From contig JAKARC010000011.1 in assembly GCA_021822385.1 (NCBI GenBank), forward strand, positions 1-58,604: a stretch of DNA of 58,604 nt, in the 5' to 3' direction. Below the pieces are notes generated by a model, which saw only the letters and a program-made list of their open reading frames with translations, was not told the origin of the DNA and did not search any database. Position 1 is the first letter of the stretch; every line of letters begins with the position of its first letter. This document shows positions 40,801 to 49,336 of the stretch, piece by piece. Origin of the DNA: Pseudomonadota bacterium. GTDB lineage: Bacteria > Pseudomonadota > Gammaproteobacteria > Steroidobacterales > Steroidobacteraceae. The translations under genes were made by a program, and so were the position numbers.

Positions 40801-41319
40801 GTAGCGGGAGATGCCGGCGGCCTCCTCGACGAATGCGCGCATGTCCTCGGCTTTCGCTTCGATGATGCGCGAGATCGTGCCTTGTTCGATGATGGCGTAG
40901 CTGCGCGGACCGAGTCCGGTGCCGAGAAACAGATTGGTGATGTCCTTGCGCCGACAGCGCGCGCCATTGATGTAGTACCCTGAGGAGCCATCGCGCGCCA
41001 CTTGGCGCCGCAGCGAGATCTCGTTGTAGTTCGCGTACGTGCCGCCGATCTTGCCATCGGAATTGTCGAAGACCAGTTCGACCGAGGCCACCCCCACGGG
41101 CTTGCGCGCCGAGGAGCCATTGAAGATCACATCGGCCATGTTGTCCCCACGCAGGTACTTGGCGGACAGCTCGCCCATCACCCAGCGCACCGCGTCGATG
41201 ACGTTCGACTTGCCGCAGCCGTTCGGACCGACCACACCGGTGAGGTTGCTCGGGAAGGTGATCTGGGTAGGATCGACGAAGGACTTGAATCCGGCGAGCT
41301 TGATCTTGGTCAGCCGCAT
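37816..41319 (-). CDS. smc: Chromosome segregation protein SMC
   Basis: A 1167-residue SMC ATPase that loads with ScpA and ScpB to organise and separate chromosomes. The N-terminal Walker A is 'GPNGCGKSN' (Lys37). The two long coiled coils (about 170-500 and 670-1020) flank a hinge ('LAQRLEVESGWERAVETAL' to 'VITRSGEWLG'), and the C-terminal head has the ABC signature 'HQLSGGEKALTAVALVFSIF' and Walker B 'FCLLDEVDAPLDE'. The N-terminal 'KLAGFKSFVDPTQITFPSNL' is typical of bacterial Smc rather than MukB. It is followed directly by zipA and ligA. Confidence 0.97.
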   Translation of the reverse strand: MRLTKIKLAGFKSFVDPTQITFPSNLTGVVGPNGCGKSNVIDAVRWVMGELSAKYLRGDNMADVIFNGSSARKPVGVASVELVFDNSDGKIGGTYANYNEISLRRQVARDGSSGYYINGARCRRKDITNLFLGTGLGPRSYAIIEQGTISRIIEAKAEDMRAFVEEAAGISRYKERRRETESRIADTRENLERLQDVREEVEKQIRHLQRQAVTARRYQELQAQERQAVAELLALRMRELDTGAEAHDTVTRERELAMQAALAEQRAAEAAIEHARARHGEAGERLARVQGRHYELGAEISRLEQSIQHARALRERQRSDLEQCRASLAQLREHIERETHTLATLRAELEQSAPQLEAAQRTERSAGEALETSEREIGEWQGRWEQLNQALAAADRTAQVERARIEQLENQLRRFIGQSERLALEREALAAQDSSAQLALLDEQEQAAGAAERALTGKLTATLESVQDARTAQLAAEQALETARTYREQARAECTSLEAVQRAALTSSAGQVGPWLANQGLAGAARLAQRLEVESGWERAVETALGDYLEAVCVEEIDALAASLESLPEGRLMLVRESGSSDAAAAIGTLAHKVSGSAAAAAALAGVRTAESLVEALGVRGALGPSESVITRSGEWLGPNWLRVSRGVDPHAGIIEREHRLKNVRAETARAETLVREAEAHLEQVRGRLAQAESERESLRAQIQAAQRRHAELSGQLQAARMRAEHIRARRARIDEEATELERESSAARTVLSDARGALAGSVDRLAEFSAQRQALEEEREVRREALAAARARAHAAQLAARDLIIRVESRRSAEAAAVNGLARMGEQQAELEGRRGQLEAELAGGDGPIVELEADLNSTLAQRLSLESDLAAARAALAEADTGLRTLEQQRAEAEQRVSEARAAMESARLAAQENRVRREALFEQFAATGLELDAVESALAADAGVAGTEERLAGLRAAIERLGQVNLAAINELTEQVERKEYLDRQFADLTGALDTLEEAMRRIDKETRSRFEDTFEKINSGLKEKFPRLFGGGHAYLELVGEDVLQAGVAVMARPPGKKNSTIHQLSGGEKALTAVALVFSIFDLNPAPFCLLDEVDAPLDEYNIGRFCDIVREMSQRVQFIFITHNKTTMELAAQLLGVTMHEAGVSRLVAVDVDEAVRLAAV

Positions 41320-41381
41320 CTGCGCAATCTTCCGTTCTCTTTTGAATGGCCGCCGCAGCGAGGCGCGCTAGTGTAGAGTAA

Positions 41382-41765
41382 ATGTCCATGCCCTCACAGC
41401 CCGCACAAGCAATCGCGACCTTCGCCAATCCCGCCCCGCAGGTCGATTACACCATCCGCATGCGGATCCCGGAGTTCACCTGCCTGTGTCCGCTCACCGG
41501 CCAGCCCGACTTCGCCACCCTGCGGCTCGCGTACGTGCCCGATCGGCTGTGCGTGGAACTGAAATCGCTGAAGCTGTACATCTGGTCGTTCCGCGACCGT
41601 GGCGCATTCCACGAGGCAATCACCAATGAGATTGCGGACCACCTCGCCACGATGCTGCTGCCGCGGTGTCTGCGCCTGGACGCGCGCTTCAAGATCCGCG
41701 GTGGCATTGCCACGGAGGTCAGCGTCGAGCGCCGCCAGAGCGGCTGGAGCGGCTCGGTGCTGTGA
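41382..41765 (+). CDS. queF: 7-cyano-7-deazaguanine reductase (short, unimodular QueF)
   Basis: A 127-residue NADPH-dependent nitrile reductase turning preQ0 into preQ1 for queuosine in tRNA. The catalytic cysteine lies in '[18 protein letters not shown]'; '[22 protein letters not shown]' carries the substrate Glu/His and the QueF motif. At this length it is the single-domain type (as in Bacillus), not the two-domain E. coli type. A second ATG at 41388 (MPSQPAQ) is an equally good start. gluQ, another queuosine gene, lies two genes downstream. Confidence 0.94.
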   Translation: MSMPSQPAQAIATFANPAPQVDYTIRMRIPEFTCLCPLTGQPDFATLRLAYVPDRLCVELKSLKLYIWSFRDRGAFHEAITNEIADHLATMLLPRCLRLDARFKIRGGIATEVSVERRQSGWSGSVL

Positions 41766-41785
41766 GGCGAGAGCCGCGGCGCCCC

Positions 41786-41813
41786 TGTACAGCGGCAGGT
41801 GCGCCGGTATAAT
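41786..41813 (+). promoter_or_regulatory. Probable dksA promoter
   Basis: A -35-like TGTACA (41786-41791) and perfect -10 TATAAT (41808-41813), 16 bases apart, starting transcription about 34 bases before the dksA ATG. The ribosome site TAGGAGCG follows at the right distance. Confidence 0.6.
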
Positions 41814-41853
41814 CGCGCGTCCCGCCATGAGCTGATATGCGTAGGAGCGTTTA

Positions 41854-42609
41854 ATGCCGGCCAAAAAACCCGCAGCGAAAGCCGCGAAGGGTAAGAAGGC
41901 CGCGCCTGCGAAGGCCGCCGCGAAAAAATCCGCGCCGGTCAAGCGGCCGCCCGTCCGCAAAACCACCCGTACGGCTGTGCACAAGCACACGCCTGAGCAC
42001 GCAGCCAGAGCGCAGGAGCCGAGCGCTCCGCTCGAGCAAGACGACCGTAAACATCCGGGTCGTCACCCCGCACAAGCCGCGGATGTCCCACGCTCGAGTG
42101 CCCCGGCCGTGCACCCTCAAGGTGCCGCCGCGGGTGACGCGGACGAGGGTGATGGGCTCGAGGCCGGAAGCCTGCTCGCAGGACCCCGCAACGTTCAGCC
42201 GTATATTCCCAAGCGCGGCGAACAGTACATGAGCCAGGAGCAGCTCGAGCACTTCCGCAACATTCTGAACGACTGGAAGCGGGATCTGATGGTCGAGGTC
42301 GACCGTACCGTCTCACACATGAAGGACGAGGCGGCAAATTTTCCGGATCCCTCCGACCGCGCCACCCAGGAAGAGGAATTCAGTCTCGAGCTGCGCACGC
42401 GCGATCGCGAACGTAAATTGATCCGCAAGATCGACGAGGCGCTGAAGCGCATCGAGGACGGCACGTACGGATATTGCCTCGAGACGGGCGAGGAAATCGG
42501 CATCAAGCGCCTGGAAGCACGTCCCGTGGCGACACTCAGCATCGAGGCGCAGGAACGGCGCGAACGCCGTGAGAAGCAGTACGGCGACCGCGACGACCGC
42601 TACCGATAA
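41854..42609 (+). CDS. dksA: DksA, cysteine-poor form with histone-H1-like N-terminal tail
   Basis: A 251-residue secondary-channel RNA polymerase regulator that works with ppGpp. The coiled-coil tip 'FPDPSDRATQEEEFSLELR' retains the functional Asp165, Asp168 and Ala170 (D-x2-D-x-A). The zinc-finger positions read C-x2-T-x17-S-x2-A (Cys208, Thr211, Ser229, Ala232) instead of four cysteines, so zinc is probably not bound; redox- or zinc-insensitive DksA forms of this kind are known. About 110 extra N-terminal residues are Ala/Lys/Pro-rich, like AlgP or histone H1. It overlaps gluQ by 41 bases. Confidence 0.93.
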   Translation: MPAKKPAAKAAKGKKAAPAKAAAKKSAPVKRPPVRKTTRTAVHKHTPEHAARAQEPSAPLEQDDRKHPGRHPAQAADVPRSSAPAVHPQGAAAGDADEGDGLEAGSLLAGPRNVQPYIPKRGEQYMSQEQLEHFRNILNDWKRDLMVEVDRTVSHMKDEAANFPDPSDRATQEEEFSLELRTRDRERKLIRKIDEALKRIEDGTYGYCLETGEEIGIKRLEARPVATLSIEAQERRERREKQYGDRDDRYR

Positions 42610-43513
42610 CTCACCCGCGGGCGGCGATTACCGCTACACCGGTCGCTTCGCACCCTCTCCCACCGGAGCGTTGCACCTCGGCTCGCTCCTGGCCGCGTGC
42701 GCCAGCTTTCTCGATGCCCGCAGTCATGCCGGCCAATGGCTCGTGCGTATCGAGGATCTCGACGCACGCAGCCGCCCGGACTGGGCGGGAAAAATCCTGC
42801 GGACACTCGATACGTTCGGGTTGCACTGGGACGGTCCGGTCGCGTACCAGAGCGGGCGCACTCAGCACTACCGCGCCGCACTCGAATGCCTGCGCGCCGC
42901 AGGTGAAACGTTCGAATGCAGCTGCTCGCGCGCGGAGCTCGTCCGGGTTGCAGCCTGCACCCGCGGCTATCCGGGGACCTGCCGAAGCGGGCCGCGTCGC
43001 GCCGGACCCACGGCCACACGAATGCGCGTCGAGGCCAGCCGTACGATCCGTTTCACCGACCGGTTTCAGGGCCCCTACACCTGCCCCGCGGGGACCCTGG
43101 GCGATGTGATCGTGCGCCGCCGCGACGGGGTGTTTGCCTATCACCTCGCGGTCGTCGTCGACGATGCGCTGCAGGGCGTAACGGATGTGGTGCGGGGCGC
43201 CGATCTGCTTGCGAGCACCGGCTGGCAAATCCTGCTGCAGGAAAAATTGCACCTGCCCCAGCCGCGCTATGCGCACCTGCCACTCGTCACGGAACCGGGC
43301 GGGGAGAAACTCGCCAAGTCACGCCGCTCCGTAGCCCTCAGGCCCGAACGCGCCGCCGCACAGCTGATCGCAACTCTGCGGCTCCTCAATCAGGCTCCGC
43401 CGGCGGCGCTCGAGCGGGCCTCGGTGCGCGAGGTCCTCGATTGGGCCTGCGCACACTGGAACCCCGCCGCGTTCCACGGTGTTCGCACCGTGGCGGCTGA
43501 CGGTACGGCCTAA
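42569..43513 (+). CDS. gluQ: Glutamyl-Q tRNA(Asp) synthetase
   Basis: A 314-residue truncated glutamyl-tRNA synthetase without an anticodon domain; it attaches glutamate to queuosine at position 34 of tRNA-Asp. The HIGH-like motif is 'FAPSPTGALHLGSLLAA', the KMSKS-like one 'GEKLAKSRRS', and the zinc site C-x-C ... Y-x3-C appears as 'CSCSRAEL' and 'YPGTC'. The only reasonable start is GTG at 42569, inside the end of dksA. dksA-gluQ is a known conserved pair; with queF nearby it makes a small queuosine cluster. It converges on pnp 17 bases away. Confidence 0.92.
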   Translation: MRSSTATATTATDNSPAGGDYRYTGRFAPSPTGALHLGSLLAACASFLDARSHAGQWLVRIEDLDARSRPDWAGKILRTLDTFGLHWDGPVAYQSGRTQHYRAALECLRAAGETFECSCSRAELVRVAACTRGYPGTCRSGPRRAGPTATRMRVEASRTIRFTDRFQGPYTCPAGTLGDVIVRRRDGVFAYHLAVVVDDALQGVTDVVRGADLLASTGWQILLQEKLHLPQPRYAHLPLVTEPGGEKLAKSRRSVALRPERAAAQLIATLRLLNQAPPAALERASVREVLDWACAHWNPAAFHGVRTVAADGTA

Positions 43514-43530
43514 TCCGTCGAGCACTCCGC

Positions 43531-45615
43531 TCAGGCGGCGTCGACGTCGCGCATCGACAAGCGAATACGGCCCTGGCGATCGACCTCGAGCACCTTCACC
43601 CGGATCACATCGCCTTCCTTGAGCTTGTCGCTCACGCGCTCGACGCGCTCGTTGGAGATCTGCGAGATGTGCACCAGGCCATCGCGACCCGGAAGGATGG
43701 TGACGAAGGCACCGAAATCCATCAACCGCACCACCTTGCCCTGGTAGACACGGCCGACCTCGACATCCGCGGTGATCAGCTCGATGCGCCGCTGCGCCTC
43801 GCGCCCCGCGGTACCGTTGACCGAGGCTATCTTCACCGTGCCGTCGTTCTCGATGTCGATGGTGGTCCCGGTCTCCTCGGTGATCTGGCGGATCACCGCA
43901 CCGCCCTTGCCGATCACGTCGCGGATCTTCTCCGGATCGATCTTCAGCGTGATGATCGAGGGTGCCCATTCGGACATGGTCGAGCGCGGCGCACTGATCA
44001 CTTTGTTCATCTGCTCGAGGATGTGCAATCGTCCGACCCGCGCCTGCTCGAGCGCCACTTTCATGATCTCGGGCGTCACGCCTTCGACCTTGATGTCCAT
44101 CTGCAGGGCGGTGACCCCGTCATGCGTACCGGCCACCTTGAAGTCCATGTCGCCGAGATGATCCTCATCGCCGAGAATATCGGTGAGAACCTTGTAGCGC
44201 GCGCCCTCGAGCACCAGCCCCATGGCCACGCCGGCCACCGGCGCCTTGATCGGCACACCGGCATCCATCAGCGCAAGAGATGACCCGCAGACGCTCGCCA
44301 TGGAACTCGAGCCGTTCGATTCGAGAATTTCCGACACGACCCGGATCACGTACGGGAAGGAAGTCATGTTCGGCATGACGGCATTCACGCCGCGTCGCGC
44401 AAGATTGCCGTGCCCGATTTCCCGGCGCTTCGGCGAACCCATCATCCCGGTCTCGCCCACGGAGAACGGCGGGAAGTTGTAGTGCAGCATGAACGGCTCG
44501 CGGCGCTCACCCTCGAGCGCATCGATGATTTGCGCATCACGGGTCGTGCCGAGCGTGGTGACCACCAGCGCCTGGGTCTCGCCCCGGGTGAAAACCGCCG
44601 ATCCATGGGTGCGCGGCAGCACGCCGACTTTGACCGTGATCGGTCTGACGGTCTGGCAATCGCGGCCGTCGATGCGCGGTTCGCCATTGAGGATCCGCTC
44701 GCGCACGATGTCGCTCTCGAGCCTGAACAGTGCCGCCTCGACCTGTTCCTCGGTCCAGGGCACGTTCTCCCCTTGTACCAGAGCGGCGAGGATTTCCGCC
44801 TTGATCTCAGCGATGCGCGCATAGCGCTGCTGCTTTTCGGTGATGGTGTAGGCGTGCGCGAGCGGCGCGCGCGCCTTGGCTTGCACTGCGGCGGCGAGCT
44901 CCGCATTGTGCGCCGGAGCCTGCCAATTCCAGCGCGGCTTGCCGGCCTCGCGCACCAGTTCGCGAATAGCGCCGATCGCCACCTGCATCTGCTCGTGACC
45001 GAACACCACCGCGCCGAGCATGACGGCTTCCGCCAGGCATTTGGCTTCCGATTCGACCATGAGGACACCGTGCTCGGTACCCGCGACGACCAGGTGCAGA
45101 TCGGACTCGGCGAGTTCCAGCGCCGTAGGATTGAGCAGATAACGGCCGTCTTTCCAGCCGATGCGTGCCGCTCCGATCGGCCCGTTGAATGGAATGCCCG
45201 AAAGCGCCAGCGCCGCCGATGCGCCAAGCAGCGCCGGGATGTCGGCATCGATCTGCGGGTCGAGCGATAGCACGGTCGCCACCACCTGCACGTCGTTGTA
45301 GAAGCCATCCGGAAACAGCGGGCGAATCGGCCGGTCGATCAGGCGTGAGGTCAGGGTCTCCTTCTCGGTCGGGCGACCTTCGCGCTTGAAAAATCCCCCG
45401 GGAATGCGGCCGGCCGCATATGTCTTCTCGACGTAGTTGACGGTCAGCGGAAAGAAATCACGGCCCGCCGCCGCCACCTTTTGCGCGCATGCCGTCACCA
45501 GCACCACGGTTTCACCCATGGAAACACGCACCGCGCCATCGGCTTGACGAGCCAGCTCGCCGGTTTCGAGTGTGACCGTATGGGAGCCGTACTGGAATGA
45601 TTTGCTGACGCTCAA
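43531..45615 (-). CDS. pnp: Polynucleotide phosphorylase
   Basis: A 694-residue 3'-5' exoribonuclease (phosphorolytic) and degradosome component. Two RNase PH folds (first opening '[19 protein letters not shown]', second with '[20 protein letters not shown]' and '[19 protein letters not shown]'), then KH ('[15 protein letters not shown]') and S1 ('[20 protein letters not shown]') domains. The start is taken as TTG 45615, six bases after a perfect AAGGAG; TTG 45621 touches the ribosome site. It lies downstream of rpsO, with an intervening hairpin, as in E. coli. Confidence 0.96.
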   Translation of the reverse strand: MSVSKSFQYGSHTVTLETGELARQADGAVRVSMGETVVLVTACAQKVAAAGRDFFPLTVNYVEKTYAAGRIPGGFFKREGRPTEKETLTSRLIDRPIRPLFPDGFYNDVQVVATVLSLDPQIDADIPALLGASAALALSGIPFNGPIGAARIGWKDGRYLLNPTALELAESDLHLVVAGTEHGVLMVESEAKCLAEAVMLGAVVFGHEQMQVAIGAIRELVREAGKPRWNWQAPAHNAELAAAVQAKARAPLAHAYTITEKQQRYARIAEIKAEILAALVQGENVPWTEEQVEAALFRLESDIVRERILNGEPRIDGRDCQTVRPITVKVGVLPRTHGSAVFTRGETQALVVTTLGTTRDAQIIDALEGERREPFMLHYNFPPFSVGETGMMGSPKRREIGHGNLARRGVNAVMPNMTSFPYVIRVVSEILESNGSSSMASVCGSSLALMDAGVPIKAPVAGVAMGLVLEGARYKVLTDILGDEDHLGDMDFKVAGTHDGVTALQMDIKVEGVTPEIMKVALEQARVGRLHILEQMNKVISAPRSTMSEWAPSIITLKIDPEKIRDVIGKGGAVIRQITEETGTTIDIENDGTVKIASVNGTAGREAQRRIELITADVEVGRVYQGKVVRLMDFGAFVTILPGRDGLVHISQISNERVERVSDKLKEGDVIRVKVLEVDRQGRIRLSMRDVDAA

Positions 45616-45673
45616 GGTCAACTCCTTGAAATAAAGCTAAAATTCAGAGGAAGAAACCGCCACCCCAAACGCG

Positions 45674-45697
45674 AAGGGCCGCCTGTGCGCGGCCCTT
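45674..45697 (-). terminator. Terminator/attenuator between rpsO and pnp
   Basis: AAGGGCCGC, a 6-base loop and GCGGCCCTT form a perfect 9-base-pair hairpin just after rpsO, with a short T run (GCGTTT) downstream on the minus strand. E. coli has a partial terminator at the same place. Confidence 0.75.
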
Positions 45698-45708
45698 GCG
45701 GTGTTCGG

Positions 45709-45978
45709 TTATCGGCGCAGCCCCAGGCGCTCGACAAGCTCCTGGTACGTCTGCGGCTTGGTCGCCTTGAGGTAATCGAGGAGCTTGCGGCGCTGGTTGA
45801 CGAGCTTGACCAGTCCGCGCCGTGAGGAATGGTCGCGCTGGTGCGTGGTGAAATGCTCGCTCAAGCCGTTGATGCGCTCGGACAGCAGCGCGACCTGAAC
45901 CTCGGCGGAGCCTGTGTCGGCCGGACTGCGCTGAAATTGCGCCAGAATCCCGCTTTTCTTCTCACTGGTTAAAGCCAT
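45709..45978 (-). CDS. rpsO: 30S ribosomal protein S15
   Basis: An 89-residue primary-binding 30S protein ([15 protein letters not shown]...). '[20 protein letters not shown]', '[21 protein letters not shown]' and the C terminus '[12 protein letters not shown]' are essentially the standard S15 sequence. Length equals the E. coli protein. The frame extends five codons upstream (to 45993), but MALTSEKK is the family start. It precedes pnp; upstream, the normal neighbour truB is displaced by a desaturase gene. Confidence 0.97.
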   Translation of the reverse strand: MALTSEKKSGILAQFQRSPADTGSAEVQVALLSERINGLSEHFTTHQRDHSSRRGLVKLVNQRRKLLDYLKATKPQTYQELVERLGLRR

Positions 45979-46298
45979 TGCACGAAAATCCAAGGTAGAT
46001 TACCGGTTACCCTTAAGAGGAAGCCCGCAAGTCTACCCGCCTAGTGCCCCCGGCCACAAGCCGTGCAGGCGCACAGACTCTCGAAACCCACCCGTCGTCA
46101 CCCGCTGCGACCTCGCCCGGAGTGCGTCGCCGGAGGCCCGTCTCGAGGATGGCCCCTGTGCAGGGTCGTCATCGCGCCGGCGCGTGCCCTCGGGTCTGAA
46201 CACGGCCCCACCCAGTCCCTTCGTCCCCGGGAGTGCCGCGAACGGCTCTCGTGCAAAGCCGCTGCCCAAGTTTCCCCGCACGCCGCGCAACAAGGCTC
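45979..46298. other. Intergenic region upstream of rpsO
   Basis: About 320 bases between the desaturase stop and rpsO. No homologous frame is seen. It should hold the rpsO promoter; an AT-rich patch near 45990-46020 (minus strand ...GGTAATCT...) is the best candidate but has no convincing -35. Confidence 0.5.
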
Positions 46299-47423
46299 TC
46301 ACCCGACTCGTGCGGGGGCGTGCGTCACGTCCGCTGCCGGTAATTCCGCGAGCGCGATGATGCGCCCCCCGGCTCTGTCCCACAGAATGCAGCGCAGCGC
46401 ACCGAGCAGTTCGCCCAGCCCGATGCGCCTGACACGGGTAAACAGCTGCGCATACTCCTCGTGACATGCAGCGAGACGGTAGCTCGGGATGCTGGACGAC
46501 AAGTGGTGAATATGGTGATAGCCGATATTGACGGTGAACCAGTTGAGCCAGCGCGGCAGAACCAGGAAGCTCGTGCCCTCGAGCACCGCGGTATCCGGGT
46601 TCCAGTGTTGACTGTCGCTCGCGTAAGAATGACTGAAGTTGTGCTGCACCGTGAATAATATGATGCCGACGCCCCCTGCAAGCGACACACTGAGGACATA
46701 TATGAGGAGAAACGCCGCGGTTCCACACGTCAAGCACAACAGTGCGCCGGCACCCAGCAACACGACGTTGTTCCACAGCATATGCCGATACTCCCGCCGC
46801 GACGCCCATAAGCGCGTCTGATAAGTCGCAGCGAGCGCTCGCAGAGGCACCCGCGGCTGCGCGAGTTTCTGCCGCACGAGATGCACGCCCAAGCCCATGG
46901 TGCCTCTGATCCAGTTGTAGCGCGGATTGAAGATGAGGTAGATGAAGCCGGCGAGCGGCGCGGCGAATACGCTGCATTTACAGCGATAGGCGCGCTGGCG
47001 GGCCCGACTGAGTGCCGTGTACTCCTCGACCGTGAGTGTCGCATAGGGACCGCGGTATTTGTCCCAATCACCGTTGTGCGCATGATGATAATTGTGATGT
47101 TGCGACCAGACATACTGCGGCATTCCGGCAATGACGCCGAGAAGAAAGCCGCAGCTTCGATTCAGCGAACAGCTGCGGAAGAGGCTGCCGTGTCCACATT
47201 CATGCATCAGGCCGAAGACGCGCACCAGCAACAGAACCAGCAGCGGCAGTGGCAGCACAATCAGCCATAGGGATCTGGCAGCCAGTTCGATTGCGACCCA
47301 CCACAGCAGCGCGAACGGCACCAGGGTGGTGAGAACCTGCACCCACCCCGTGCGGTCATCCGACCTGCCGTAACGCGCGATCATGGCGCTTCGTGCACCG
47401 CCCCAGCCGTCACTCCCAATCAT
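46299..47423 (-). CDS. Membrane fatty-acid desaturase
   Basis: A 374-residue integral-membrane di-iron desaturase. The three histidine boxes are present: H-E-C-G-H (74-78), H-H-N-Y-H-H (109-114) and H-H-I-H-H (303-307), plus the extra 'FTVQHNF' histidine at 261. Four or more hydrophobic helices (residues 30-70, 92-105, 150-166, 218-262) surround them. The pattern fits acyl-lipid or acyl-CoA desaturases that place double bonds in membrane fatty acids; the position is not predictable. GGGGG lies just before the ATG at 47423. It sits, same strand, between truB and rpsO, which are usually adjacent. Confidence 0.9.
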   Translation of the reverse strand: MIGSDGWGGARSAMIARYGRSDDRTGWVQVLTTLVPFALLWWVAIELAARSLWLIVLPLPLLVLLLVRVFGLMHECGHGSLFRSCSLNRSCGFLLGVIAGMPQYVWSQHHNYHHAHNGDWDKYRGPYATLTVEEYTALSRARQRAYRCKCSVFAAPLAGFIYLIFNPRYNWIRGTMGLGVHLVRQKLAQPRVPLRALAATYQTRLWASRREYRHMLWNNVVLLGAGALLCLTCGTAAFLLIYVLSVSLAGGVGIILFTVQHNFSHSYASDSQHWNPDTAVLEGTSFLVLPRWLNWFTVNIGYHHIHHLSSSIPSYRLAACHEEYAQLFTRVRRIGLGELLGALRCILWDRAGGRIIALAELPAADVTHAPARVG

Positions 47424-48092
47424 GATGCCCCCGTACGCCGCATGGACGTACCGCTGAATTTATGGAAATCTTATCGCCGCCGAGATTTGCCGCCTCGTCT
47501 GCCCCGGTCCGGCTCTTGTCCGAGGATGGCGCCGCGAACCGACGTTGCACCGCGCCCGCACGGCGGCGGATCGACACCATGACAGCCGCCCCAATATGAC
47601 CGCATCCGAGGGGTCGGTCCCGCTCGGACGGCCGCCTTCCACGGCGCGGTACCAATCCGGGTTCCTGCGGTACGTGCCGCGATCATTGCACTGAAAGCCG
47701 ATGAGCGGGCCATCGGATCTCTCGCGGGCGTCCGCCGGGCGGGCGCAGCCGCGGATGTCATGCCCGTCCGCAAGCCGCACGTGCCGCGTCTGTCTTGCTT
47801 TCGGTCCGAGTTCGTGCCGCCGAGAAAACGTTCGATCATGTGTCGCAAATGTACGGACCACGAGTATCGGCAGGCAGAACGCCGACTGTTGTAACACCCC
47901 ACCCCGAGGGTATCATGGCCGTCCACCGGGGGAATGGAAATCTCTTGCGCAAACAAGCCGCCGGTCAGTTTCACGACGGCCGCTCGACACCGGGGGCGCA
48001 GCCGCGGGGATTTGCGCTGCGCGCCGGCAGTATCGCCGCGCCGCGACACCACCCTACGCAACGAGTGCTCCATTCGGGCACCCGGTGAGCAT
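47424..48092. other. 669-base gap between truB and the desaturase
   Basis: No frame on either strand resembles a known protein; the longest (about 145-200 codons, minus strand) are Arg-rich and look like chance frames. The 10-mer ATGGAAATCT occurs at 47462-47471 and 47934-47943. Presumably holds the desaturase promoter. Confidence 0.55.
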
Positions 48093-48965
48093 TCAGGGGT
48101 TGAACACTCGTCGCGGCTGAACGCCCCCGGAGCCGTCGGCCACGCCTATGCCGAGGAAACGATCTCCCGCGTACAGCCTGACCTTGCCGGCGAGGCGACC
48201 ACCCACCGCGATGGCCTGGCCGTGGCGGATGCGCGCGGCCTGTTCGGTGCCGAGACGCACCGCCGGAAGATGTGTGAGCGGCCAGTCCACCGGCAGCAGC
48301 TGCGGCGGGCCGCCGTGTTCGCATGCGGCGGCGATCGACTCCAGGGTCTGCATTGGTTCGTGCTCGAATGGCTCGACGCCCAGGCGCCGCAGTGCGGCGA
48401 CGTGACCACAGGTCCCGAGCGCTCGGGCGATATCCTCGCTCAGCGTACGCACGTACGTGCCCTTAGAGCACTGCGCCTCAAGCTCGATGTGCGTGCCTTC
48501 GCGTGCGCGCAGCTGCAATTCGAAGATCTCGATGGGGCGTGGCTGCCGCTCGACCTCGATTCCGGCCCGTGCCAGCTCATACAAGGGCCGGCCGGCGCGT
48601 TTCAAGGCGGAGTACATCGGTGGCACCTGCAGCCCAGGCCCGCGAAATTGCGCGAGCACGGCCTCGATCTGCTCTGCCGTAAGGTCGCCGACGCTCGCGC
48701 GCTCCACAACCTGCCCTTCCCGATCGCCGGTGCTCGTGCGCGCCCCGAGTGCCACAGTGAACCGATAGCGCTTACGGCTGGAGAGGATCTCCGCGGCGAT
48801 CTTGGTCGCCTCATCGAGACAGATCGGCAGCATCCCCGTGGCGAGCGGGTCAAGGCTGCCGGCATGGCCGGCCTTCGCGGCGCCATACAGCCGCCGCACA
48901 CGCTGCAACGCCGCATTCGAGGACAGCCCGGCGGGCTTGTCGAGCAGGAGGATTCCAGCCGGCAT
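48093..48965 (-). CDS. truB: tRNA pseudouridine-55 synthase
   Basis: A 290-residue enzyme making pseudouridine 55 in the T loop of tRNAs. The opening 'GILLLDKPAGLSSNAALQRV' and catalytic 'KAGHAGSLDPLATGMLPIC' (Asp39; Ala replaces the common Thr two residues after His-like GHTG) are clear; 'YRFTVALGARTSTGDREGQV' and 'CSKGTYVRTLSEDIARALG' follow. A C-terminal PUA-like part ends RRVFNP. It starts 5 bases after rbfA in the conserved infB-rbfA-truB order. rpsO does not follow; a 669-base gap and a desaturase do. Confidence 0.95.
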   Translation of the reverse strand: MPAGILLLDKPAGLSSNAALQRVRRLYGAAKAGHAGSLDPLATGMLPICLDEATKIAAEILSSRKRYRFTVALGARTSTGDREGQVVERASVGDLTAEQIEAVLAQFRGPGLQVPPMYSALKRAGRPLYELARAGIEVERQPRPIEIFELQLRAREGTHIELEAQCSKGTYVRTLSEDIARALGTCGHVAALRRLGVEPFEHEPMQTLESIAAACEHGGPPQLLPVDWPLTHLPAVRLGTEQAARIRHGQAIAVGGRLAGKVRLYAGDRFLGIGVADGSGGVQPRRVFNP

Positions 48966-48970
48966 CGGCG

Positions 48971-49336
48971 TCAGCGTTTTGCCTCGTCCTCGGTGCGCGC
49001 CCGCTCGATCAATCCCGTCAATCGGGCGGCGCGTTCGACCGTGTCGTCGAGCTTGAATTCGAGCTGCGGCGCATGGCGCAGGCCGAGTTCTCGCCCCACC
49101 TGACCGCGCAGGAACCCGCGCGCACGGGTCAAGCCCTGTAGCACTTCCTGCGGGTCATGTGTACCCGCGAACGGCACGAAGTACACGCATGCCACGCCTA
49201 AATCGGCGGCGAGCCGCACGGCGGTGACAGTGATGTGGCCCACGCGTGGATCCTTCACCTCGCGCGCAACCAATCCGGCGACGACCCGCTGCATCTGCGC
49301 CTCGATCCTGCGGGTCCTGGCGTCGGCGGGACTCAT
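48971..49336 (-). CDS. rbfA: 30S ribosome-binding factor A
   Basis: A 121-residue KH-fold factor for late 16S rRNA processing and cold adaptation. The N terminus '[20 protein letters not shown]' leads into '[20 protein letters not shown]' and '[25 protein letters not shown]', which is read here in pieces but is unmistakable. The ATG at 49336 overlaps the infB stop by 4 bases (ATGA); the frame further upstream lies inside infB. Confidence 0.95.
   Translation of the reverse strand: MSPADARTRRIEAQMQRVVAGLVAREVKDPRVGHITVTAVRLAADLGVACVYFVPFAGTHDPQEVLQGLTRARGFLRGQVGRELGLRHAPQLEFKLDDTVERAARLTGLIERARTEDEAKR

Noticed and set aside
46033..46977. 314-codon minus-strand frame over the desaturase 3' half and beyond
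   Set aside because: Mostly antiframe of the desaturase; the part outside it has no known domain.
47471..48073. 200-codon minus-strand frame in the truB-desaturase gap
   Set aside because: Arg/Ala/Pro-rich, no ribosome site, no recognisable domain, and competing frames of similar length on both strands.
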